From Acidobacteria subdivision 2 bacterium RH1 MAG20 (GTDB lineage: Bacteria > Acidobacteriota > Terriglobia > Terriglobales > Acidobacteriaceae), in assembly GCA_002197545.1 (NCBI GenBank), contig NFUO01000117.1, positions 1-9,287 of the forward strand: 9,287 bases of DNA, written 5' to 3'. The notes below the pieces were generated by a model, which made no database searches, was not told where the DNA came from, and saw nothing but the letters and a program-made list of their open reading frames with translations. The position numbers and the translations under genes are program-made. The stretch's first letter is position 1, and every line of letters begins with the position of its first letter. Of the stretch, positions 1 to 6,036 are shown one piece after another.

Positions 1-159
1 AACTTCTCTGCTCCCGAGGTATTGCAGTAAAAGCGGATCGCATCGCCATCGAAGGTTGGATCATTGCCTCCGTGGAGACCGGGCCCACAGGATTTTCAGG
101 CAATGATCGCCATGTGCCCTCTGGCATCAACCATCCATCATGAGACAGGACGCAGGAAA
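1..159. other. 3' flank of the cytochrome operon, no gene seen
   Basis: This short stretch lies downstream of the stop codon of the cytochrome b-c fusion gene, which is on the minus strand. I see no convincing reading frame with a start and ribosome-binding site. Its one notable structure is the 11-bp perfect inverted repeat annotated separately. No T-rich tract follows that repeat on the minus strand, so a canonical intrinsic terminator is not obvious. The next gene downstream lies outside the window. Confidence 0.5.
59..108. repeat. 11-bp perfect inverted repeat downstream of the cytochrome b-c gene
   Basis: The arms GATCATTGCCT (59-69) and AGGCAATGATC (98-108) are exact reverse complements separated by 28 bases. 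The spacer contains a smaller potential stem, GTGG at 72-75 with CCAC at 84-87. The structure begins about 50 bases after the stop codon of the cytochrome b-c gene. It could form a 3'-end stem-loop in the operon mRNA or be a protein-binding dyad. The lack of a following U-run argues against a simple Rho-independent terminator. Confidence 0.55.
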
Positions 160-2829
160 CTACTGGGTATCAGGAGGGGACGGCATTGAGCGGATGTAGG
201 CAATAATCGCCTTCCGGGTGCTTGGGCTCAAGTTGGTGGGAGGCATGTTGCCGTTCTTCATCTGGGTGCTGTGGTGCTGCAGCAGATTATCGAGCACTGA
301 GGCGGGAAGAACCGATGCCAATCCAGCCAGACCCGGAGCGGCTACAGTTCCATGCAAACCGTCAACCCCGTGGCAGGTCTCACAACGGTTGTGCTCAAAG
401 AGGGCCTTACCCCGCACAGCGTCCGCGCTGAGCGGCACTGCCTTAGCCTCTTTGGTGGCCGCAGCAGGGCTGGCTGCATTGCCTGCAGCGGCTGCGGCAG
501 CGGGCTTACCCGACGCAGCCTGCGTCGCGTGAGCCGCTGGAGCCGATCCCTTCGCCGGCGCAGTTCCGAGGCTCGAAAGATAGGCCACGAGTTGCTTCAT
601 TTGCGCGTCATTTACCGTGACGGCAGGCATGCCTCCTGCGCGCATTGCTTTTTTCGGATGATGCAGCAAGTCCGTAAGCTGAGCGGGCGGATACTTTTTC
701 GTGATGCCAATCAACGAGGGCGCAAAATGTGTCCCTTGCGCATTTTTCCCATGGCAAGCGAGGCATCCGTTGGTCAGAAAGAGGGCGCGCCCGGCTGAGG
801 TTGCCGGGCTGGCGGCAGCAGACTCGTGCTTGGCCGAGGCAGGCTGTTTCGCAGTCGCTGACGCTGCCTCGTTTTTCGACTTCGCGGCAGGAGCCGCGGC
901 GGCGGCGGGTTCATTATTCGCGGGCGCAGTCTTGGCGGATTTCTGCGTCTTCGTTTGCGGTTGCGCGCTCTTCCCCGGCGCCAGCGAGCGCAGATACGCA
1001 ACCACTGAGCTTACCTGATTGGCGGGCGCAACCAGGGGCGGCATGCCGCCAGCCTTCATGGTGGCATTGGGAGCCTGAATCAGCTTCGCCAGTTGCGCGT
1101 CTGAGCGCTTTGCAATCAGTTTGCTCAGAGGTGGTATCTTTCCGGCGCCTGCGCCTGCCGCTCCATGACACCGGGCACAGCTTTGAGCTTGAAAGATCTT
1201 TTCACCTGCGCTGGCTGTCGCTGAGGTTGCTCCTTTGGCGGGAACCTTTGAACTTGTTGCGCCTGCAGCCTCGGGTGTTGCCGGGGCGGGCGTTGCCGGG
1301 GCGAGCATTGATGGGGTCGGCGCAGCGGCAGATGTCCCTGCTGGTGCGCTTCCGCCGCTGTTACCCAAGCTGCTCAGATAACTGAACAGCGCCGCCATTT
1401 CCGGCTTGGAAAAGTCGAACGAAGGCATATGGCCGGCGAGCATCTTAGCGTTTGGGTGGTGCAGCAACTCAGTGATCTGAGGCAAAGGGTACTTAATCGT
1501 AATCCCAACAAGGCTTGGAGCCTGGGCTGTTCCCGTACCCCCCGTGCCATGGCATCCGGAACATCCCTTTGTCGTGAACATCCCTTTGCCTTTGGCAACG
1601 AGTGGGCTGACCGGCCCGGAAGACAGAGATTGTCCGCCAGCGGATTCCATCCGCGCTTTGAATGGGGTCTTTGTATATTCTTCCGCCTGTTTCTCCTGGA
1701 ATGCGAGTTGGACCGCGATGCTGTGATCGTGTAAATCATCCAGGTGACTCTTGAACCCAAGGAAGATAATTCCGACTAAGACGATGGAAACTGAAAGGAG
1801 GGGGATAGGTCTCCGCCATGGACGGCGTTCCAGCTTGCGATCTAGAAAGGGCATCAGGAAAAAGAGCAGAGCCAGAATTCCCGGAATCAGTACGACAGCA
1901 AAGACCTCCATCCGGCTGGACCAGAACTTAAGCCACTCAAACATCGGCAGGTAATACCACTCTGGCCGCGGAACGAACTTTGTGTCTGCGGGATTGGCAA
2001 TCGGGCCAAGTTGGATGGGATGGAAGAATGCAAGAAACCCCAGACCGACCATCAGGAGCAGCGCAAACGCCATATCCATAATGACCTGGCGGGGATAAAA
2101 GCTCTCCGGTGGCAATTTCGGATTGACCGGATCTTCATTGATTGGACCGGCTGCACCAGCTTTCCGGAAAAGTGCAATATGGGTACCAATGAGCAGGAAG
2201 ATCATCCCCGGAATCAAAAACACGTGGGCGAAATAGAATCGCGATATGGTGAGAGTGCCCAACGTATCGCCGCCACGCAGCATGTCGGTCAGCCATTGCC
2301 CGAAAAAGGGAACTTCCCCGACGATGTTTGTTCCCACTGCCGTGGCGAAGTAGGCGCTCTGGTCCCATGGAAGCAGGTATCCGGTGAAGCCCATACCCAG
2401 AACAAGAAGGGAGAGGAGCGCGCCAGAAATCCAGAGCAACTCGCGTCGACCTTTAAATGACCCATAGATGAATGTCTGCAGAAAATGGAGGGCCAGAACG
2501 ATAATCATCGCGCTGGAGCCGTAGTAATGCAGACTGCGGAGAAATTCGCCGGCGGCAACTTGCTTGGTGATATAGGCAACGCTCGTATGTGCCGACTCTA
2601 CAGAAGGGACATAATAGAGGGCGAGACATAGCCCGGTAATTACCTGCGAGATAAAGATAAACAGCAGACCGGAACCAAATATATAAGCCAGGCGTGCGCC
2701 ACCGGGAATCGGCTCATCAAGCGACGAGCGCATGATGTTTCGTATGCCCGTACGCTCGTTGAACCAGCGATAGAAGCGCGACGGCACGTTCTTGCCGGGT
2801 GTCTCCGCCCCTGGAGCAGTCGCCGCCAC
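160..2829 (-). CDS. cytochrome b fused to four cytochrome c domains (bc complex core)
   Basis: This 889-residue protein would be the membrane core of a quinol:cytochrome c oxidoreductase. Residues about 15-370 are cytochrome b: about seven hydrophobic helices, heme-ligand His pairs H101/H115 (13 residues between) and H202/H217 (14 between), and the Qo-site PEWY motif at 289-292. The 14-residue second spacing and seven rather than eight helices resemble b6f and Gram-positive-type complexes. Residues 410-889 hold four class-I cytochrome c domains, with heme motifs CSGCH (423-427), CARCH (551-555), CLACH (689-693) and CETCH (816-820). Each is followed by a Met-Pro distal ligand (M468, M596, M734, M862). 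Low-complexity Ala/Pro/Ser/Lys linkers separate them at about 490-540, 617-678 and 756-800. Domains 1 and 3 are strikingly alike. The GTG start abuts the Rieske stop directly (TAG-GTG), which suggests translational coupling. The c domains replace a separate c1 subunit and presumably face the periplasm. The family call is certain; the electron partner is not known. Confidence 0.95.
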   Translation of the reverse strand: MAATAPGAETPGKNVPSRFYRWFNERTGIRNIMRSSLDEPIPGGARLAYIFGSGLLFIFISQVITGLCLALYYVPSVESAHTSVAYITKQVAAGEFLRSLHYYGSSAMIIVLALHFLQTFIYGSFKGRRELLWISGALLSLLVLGMGFTGYLLPWDQSAYFATAVGTNIVGEVPFFGQWLTDMLRGGDTLGTLTISRFYFAHVFLIPGMIFLLIGTHIALFRKAGAAGPINEDPVNPKLPPESFYPRQVIMDMAFALLLMVGLGFLAFFHPIQLGPIANPADTKFVPRPEWYYLPMFEWLKFWSSRMEVFAVVLIPGILALLFFLMPFLDRKLERRPWRRPIPLLSVSIVLVGIIFLGFKSHLDDLHDHSIAVQLAFQEKQAEEYTKTPFKARMESAGGQSLSSGPVSPLVAKGKGMFTTKGCSGCHGTGGTGTAQAPSLVGITIKYPLPQITELLHHPNAKMLAGHMPSFDFSKPEMAALFSYLSSLGNSGGSAPAGTSAAAPTPSMLAPATPAPATPEAAGATSSKVPAKGATSATASAGEKIFQAQSCARCHGAAGAGAGKIPPLSKLIAKRSDAQLAKLIQAPNATMKAGGMPPLVAPANQVSSVVAYLRSLAPGKSAQPQTKTQKSAKTAPANNEPAAAAAPAAKSKNEAASATAKQPASAKHESAAASPATSAGRALFLTNGCLACHGKNAQGTHFAPSLIGITKKYPPAQLTDLLHHPKKAMRAGGMPAVTVNDAQMKQLVAYLSSLGTAPAKGSAPAAHATQAASGKPAAAAAAGNAASPAAATKEAKAVPLSADAVRGKALFEHNRCETCHGVDGLHGTVAAPGLAGLASVLPASVLDNLLQHHSTQMKNGNMPPTNLSPSTRKAIIAYIRSMPSPPDTQ

Positions 2830-3384
2830 CTAGCTCAACACTTCCTGATTGGGTACATTTTCGCGAAAATACTCGAACTTCACCATGAGCTTACCGTTCT
2901 CAATCTTGTGAGGAAGCGGGTCCATGCCGCGTGGCGAAGGGCCGGAGACATGGGATCCGTCAGCCTTGAATACACTTCCGTGGCACGGGCAGTAGAAGTC
3001 ACTTTGACCTTGGCGCCACGCAACGGTGCAACCCATGTGGGGACAAATCGAGGAGAGTACGCCCAACTGTCCTTGCGGATCCTTGGTCACATAGACCGTC
3101 TGTGCAGAATCAACTTCACGCCATCCATCCACTTGCTTCAGGTCAAGAGGAGTCAATATCGGTGGCGACAGGTTGGAAAACGCGCCCATCTCGCCGATGG
3201 GAGACCATTTGCCTTTGCCGGATTTTGCATAAAGGGGGTAAAGGACATAGCGGAGGACAGGAACCGCGAGGATGGCGCTCATCCCAGCTGCCCCGACACA
3301 GAGCAGAACGCCGAAGAACGAGCGTCTGTTGATGACGATGTTTTCCTTCGGGTCGACTTCCTGGATCGCGGCTTGTTGTTCCAT
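2830..3384 (-). CDS. petA: Rieske [2Fe-2S] protein of the bc complex
   Basis: This 184-residue Rieske subunit would take an electron from quinol at the Qo site of cytochrome b and pass it to cytochrome c. Near the N-terminus is a Tat-type motif (NRRSFFG, residues 19-25) followed by a hydrophobic stretch to about residue 50. This fits a folded cluster domain exported by Tat and kept as a membrane anchor. The cluster boxes are CPHMGC (114-119) and CPCHGS (132-137). By family precedent C114, H116, C132 and H135 bind the cluster, and C119-C134 form the disulfide. A GPSPRGMDPLP segment (148-158) matches the conserved Pro-rich loop. Start choice: ATG preceded by AGGAG with 5 nt spacing, partly overlapping the stop of the upstream porin-cytochrome gene (8 bp between stop and start). 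The stop codon abuts the GTG of the cytochrome b-c gene. Gram-positive homologues are called qcrA. Confidence 0.95.
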   Translation of the reverse strand: MEQQAAIQEVDPKENIVINRRSFFGVLLCVGAAGMSAILAVPVLRYVLYPLYAKSGKGKWSPIGEMGAFSNLSPPILTPLDLKQVDGWREVDSAQTVYVTKDPQGQLGVLSSICPHMGCTVAWRQGQSDFYCPCHGSVFKADGSHVSGPSPRGMDPLPHKIENGKLMVKFEYFRENVPNQEVLS

Positions 3385-3392
3385 GCATTCTC

Positions 3393-4712
3393 CTAGAAGA
3401 GCAACCAGATCGCCATGTACACGGTGTTATTGTCAGCAGCGTTACGGTTTGCACCGTCGTAGTTCGTACTGGCGCCGTTGAATTTTGTGTAGCCCGTGTA
3501 GTTCAGGTCCACGTCAATGTTCTGGACCGGCCACCAGGCAAACTGGACGGTATAACCGCTGGTGTCAGGGCTGCCATTCAGACTCCCCGTCAAAGGTGCA
3601 GAAGCATAGAGCAGCGAGTCCGTGGTTCCTGTCGTGCGAAACAAAGCGCCCGTTGCGCTGTATTTGCTGGTCCAGTGGTAAGTGCTGTCGACCCTCAGGG
3701 TGTTGAGCGTGTGGTGCAGCACATCGGTCCCGCCCAATGCCAGGGTCCCACCAAGGTTTGAACTTTCATGGATCCAGGTGCCGTGAGCGTCCAGCAGGTT
3801 GGCGCCGAACGGGCGCTCAAACTGAAAATCGATTGACGGGTCAATAAATCGGTCCACTGGCCCAGCGACTGCGTTCGGATGCGAGCTAGCCGCGAGACCA
3901 TAAGTGCCAAACTCGAGATAGTTCGCTCCCATCGTCTGCTGCCAGGCAACTCGCCAATACGGAGCTGCGCCACTGATATTGTATTGAAACCCGGCGCCGT
4001 CCACGGGAACAGGACCTCCCTCGTGCTCGCTGCGGTAGGCGCTCAACTCGGCATAGAGGTGCTTGTTCCACATGCTGTAGACGCCTGCGCCAGCAACATC
4101 CCCCCCCAGCGTTCCGTCGATGAGCGCGCCGGCATTCGGGCTGACCCCGGCTTCGGACGATATCCATGGAAAGCCCCAGGTAGGCGTGCTGTTCCAGATG
4201 TCTTGCACAGCGGGGTTGTTGTTCAGAGTAATTCCGTATTGGAGTTCTTTGCCGCCCAATTTTGTTTCGTTGGCATAGCGCAGGTCGGTGTTGTCCATCG
4301 CAAAGGTGTCGCTGGAGTGGCTGTAAGTGACCTGGGCGAGCCCGCCGAAGTGCGATGCAAAGCCTCCTGCAAGAAAAATGCTGAGCTGCTGCGGAAAGCC
4401 GACCGCACTGTTCTGTGTGCTCGGTGCGACATTCTGGAATGCGGTGTTGGAGAGCAGAACCATGAAAGACAGTGGAATGTGTTGAGACAGCAGCAGGGTC
4501 TTCGACGTTCCCACTTTATCGGTGGCCGTCGTCGCGCTCAGAATGTATCCCCTGAGCTTGAAGTCACGGCCGAAAGCTGTAAGTTCAGGCGGATTGCTGT
4601 GGCATACGTTGCAAGAGAGGCCTGTCTGCCGCGCGAAGCTTGGCACCGCATGGGCATACTCAACAAGCAGCAGAAGAGCGAGCCCCATCGCAATTCTTGA
4701 GAGCTTCTTCAT
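3393..4712 (-). CDS. Cyc2-like monoheme cytochrome fused to an outer-membrane beta-barrel
   Basis: The 439-residue product begins with a Sec signal peptide (residues 1-22, ending AHA). A short mature heme segment follows, including PSFARQTG and the single heme motif CNVCH (C34, C37, H38), then PPELTAFGRDFKLRGY. The remaining 380 or so residues alternate polar and aromatic/aliphatic residues, are rich in Gly, Asn, Ser and Thr, and end in a C-terminal Phe, as outer-membrane barrels do. From known families, the FARQTG-x-x-C-x-x-CH...LT-x-FGR-x-FK-x-GY arrangement and overall length match the fused cytochrome-porin Cyc2, the outer-membrane Fe(II) oxidase of Acidithiobacillus and Mariprofundus. 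Many relatives remain uncharacterised, so iron oxidation is a hypothesis. It is first in a tight operon with Rieske and cytochrome b-c. I chose ATG at 4712 because GGAGGG lies just upstream and the signal peptide starts there. The frame stays open to 4835, but the extra 41 residues look non-coding. No distal Met ligand can be assigned with certainty. Confidence 0.85.
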   Translation of the reverse strand: MKKLSRIAMGLALLLLVEYAHAVPSFARQTGLSCNVCHSNPPELTAFGRDFKLRGYILSATTATDKVGTSKTLLLSQHIPLSFMVLLSNTAFQNVAPSTQNSAVGFPQQLSIFLAGGFASHFGGLAQVTYSHSSDTFAMDNTDLRYANETKLGGKELQYGITLNNNPAVQDIWNSTPTWGFPWISSEAGVSPNAGALIDGTLGGDVAGAGVYSMWNKHLYAELSAYRSEHEGGPVPVDGAGFQYNISGAAPYWRVAWQQTMGANYLEFGTYGLAASSHPNAVAGPVDRFIDPSIDFQFERPFGANLLDAHGTWIHESSNLGGTLALGGTDVLHHTLNTLRVDSTYHWTSKYSATGALFRTTGTTDSLLYASAPLTGSLNGSPDTSGYTVQFAWWPVQNIDVDLNYTGYTKFNGASTNYDGANRNAADNNTVYMAIWLLF

Positions 4713-4716
4713 GGCA

Positions 4717-4722
4717 CCCTCC
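4717..4722 (-). promoter_or_regulatory. Ribosome-binding site that fixes the porin-cytochrome start
   Basis: On the minus strand GGAGGG is followed by TGCC and then ATG (4712). The purine-rich core sits 4-6 bases before the start, depending on which part pairs with 16S rRNA. It decides the start in favour of the ATG that opens a clear signal peptide, rather than an in-frame codon 123 bases upstream. Confidence 0.75.
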
Positions 4723-4846
4723 GTGATTTGGCTGGTGGAAGGGCCATGAAACTTGATTCGGCGCCTGCGCACTTCAAGCAGAAGAACAAAGTGGGGCCAC
4801 AAAAGATGTACAAAACTGCTCACTCTCGGATGCAAGTCACGAATAT

Positions 4847-4860
4847 TTCAAGGCCTTGAA
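4847..4860. promoter_or_regulatory. Perfect 14-bp palindrome, candidate operator
   Basis: TTCAAGGCCTTGAA is a perfect palindrome with no spacer, about 135 bases upstream of the porin-cytochrome start in the noncoding region where the operon promoter should lie. Such dyads often bind dimeric repressors or activators. I cannot name the regulator, and no regulator gene is in the window. A 14-bp palindrome can arise by chance, but its position makes it worth recording. Confidence 0.35.
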
Positions 4861-5151
4861 CTCCCAACGTTGCCACCGCCAGGAAATCTACAAGTAGGCG
4901 TGCGCGGCAATGCACGACCGGCAAGCCGTCAGGTGCTGGTTGATCAATAGTTCCACACTCTTGCGGCGTGGACGATGTTTCAGTGCCATGAAGCCATTGC
5001 TGGCGGCATTACGGTGCCCTGGTCCACCAATTTCCCATCAAAAACCCAAGTCTCAACCCGGAAGGCTCGACACAATTGATGCATCCGTCTCATATTCTGT
5101 GTGTTAGGGGTTCCCCGTGATTAATCCTCGAAAGTCGGCAAGGGTTGGAAT

Positions 5152-5855
5152 CTATGAGGCTCCCGGCGGGTCCGGTTCGAGCCCAATCCGATCATTGACT
5201 GCGCTGCGAAAGCGCGGTTTGCTACCCAGGTATCGCTCCGTTGCTTGCAAAGAGACGTGCCCCACAGGAACTGGATTTGCTCAAGTTCACCACAGGCATG
5301 ATGACAAAGGCGGGCACAAGTCTTGCGGAGGTCATGGGGCGCGGGTGCCGGAATCTCACAGCCCTTTGCTTTCTGCTTCACCACACCCCAAATAACCTGC
5401 GGGCTGAAGCCGACGGCCCAGGCTCTGCCAGCCTTGTTGATTGAACGAAGCAGACCGCCGTTCGCAATTCCAGAGGCCGTCATCCACGCATCAATGCCAA
5501 CTTTAACCCAGTCCGGGACAGGGATGCTACGTATGTGACCGCCCTTGCCGACAAGATCGGCAATCACCCGGTGCTCCTCTCTTTGCCGGATGTCTTCAAC
5601 TCTCAGCATCGTCCATTCCGCGCGGCGGAGACCGCAATCCGCAGCGTCGTATTTCAACCTCTGGACTGCTGCAAGACGCAAGTTAATGGTGGTTGATGCA
5701 TAATGCTGCTGCTCGAGCGAGATCCGGTACCTGGTGACCACGGTCTTGTTGAATGCGAGTCGCAGTTCTGAACAGTACCTTGCGATGAATTCTCTGATCG
5801 CATGATCGTAGGTCCACTGAGAACTTGGAGAAGTCAGGCTATTGAGAACCGCGGA
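5152..5855 (-). pseudogene. Degraded tyrosine recombinase (phage/integron-type integrase)
   Basis: The translation carries clear tyrosine-recombinase features: an N-terminal core-binding segment with YDHAIREF and INLRLAAVQRL, the catalytic Arg box CGLRRAE, the GKGG beta-hairpin Lys, and the HDLRKT box. Three lesions show decay. First, the N-terminal frame is closed by TAA at 5856-5858, with no ATG, GTG or TTG before the conserved helix, so the native start is lost. Second, YDAAD runs directly into CGLRRAE, so about 60 or more residues expected between the core-binding and catalytic domains are absent in frame. Third, at the C-run 5260-5263 (G-run on the coding strand) one base appears to be missing. 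The open frame then reads nonsense, while the shifted frame restores GHVSLQATERYLG with the catalytic His and Tyr and ends at TAG 5152-5154. The longest intact frame (5121-5741, GTG start) is therefore not a functional protein. It lies between the copper pump and the cytochrome operon and is probably the scar of an integrated element. Confidence 0.88.
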
Positions 5856-6036
5856 TTAGGACTGCTCAACATCCGGGAGATTCAGAACGGATTTTGGCGC
5901 GTTCGCGCTTCATCTTGTTCTTTGCTATGTGAAACTGCCTCCATCGCCGTGGCAAACAGCATGATCCAGATCTTGGATGAGCTGCTGGCCGATGCAGGAG
6001 TTGCGCAGATTTCGGTCGGGACCTTCCGCCAGCGAT
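5856..6036. other. Short gap between the copper pump and the integrase remnant
   Basis: About 180 bases separate the stop of the P-type ATPase from the first recognisable integrase codons. Short frames exist on both strands, for example ATG at 6029 on the minus strand for about 53 codons. They lack a ribosome-binding site and look low-complexity and Ser/Ala-rich. No intrinsic terminator with a U-run follows the ATPase. The original 5' end of the integrase may have been here before it decayed. Confidence 0.4.

Larger units (their letters stand above)
4713..5151. other. Intergenic region upstream of the cytochrome operon
   Basis: About 440 bases separate the start of the porin-cytochrome gene from the end of the integrase remnant. 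I see no reading frame with a convincing start, ribosome-binding site and protein-like composition. The stretch should contain the operon promoter. It holds the 14-bp palindrome at 4847-4860 and the ribosome-binding site at 4717-4722. A weak sigma70-like pair can be traced on the minus strand just after the palindrome (TTGCAT, 17 bases, TGTACA), but each hexamer matches the consensus at only three positions, so I do not annotate it as a promoter. A short GGGGTTCCCC dyad sits at 5107-5116. Confidence 0.5.

Noticed and set aside
218..2460. Several plus-strand open frames of 60-220 codons opposite the cytochrome b-c gene
   Set aside because: They lie antisense to a gene with unmistakable cytochrome b and c motifs. 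They are Arg/Ser/Ala-rich with no domain and arise from its GC-rich, low-complexity linkers.
3879..4700. Plus-strand frame of 273 codons opposite the porin-cytochrome gene
   Set aside because: The minus strand here encodes a signal peptide, a heme motif and a barrel in an operon. The plus frame has no ribosome-binding site or recognisable domain.
4713..4835. Upstream extension of the porin-cytochrome gene to a start at 4835
   Set aside because: It would bury the signal peptide 41 residues inside the protein. The better ribosome-binding site and the signal peptide both point to 4712.
4790..4835. Possible sigma70 promoter TTGCAT-17-TGTACA on the minus strand
   Set aside because: Only three of six positions match in each hexamer, which is not enough to call a promoter.
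4888..4989. Minus-strand 33-codon frame with an HLTACRSC motif resembling a small zinc-finger or anti-sigma segment
   Set aside because: It is short, has no Shine-Dalgarno, and a single Cys pair can occur by chance. Kept only as a note.
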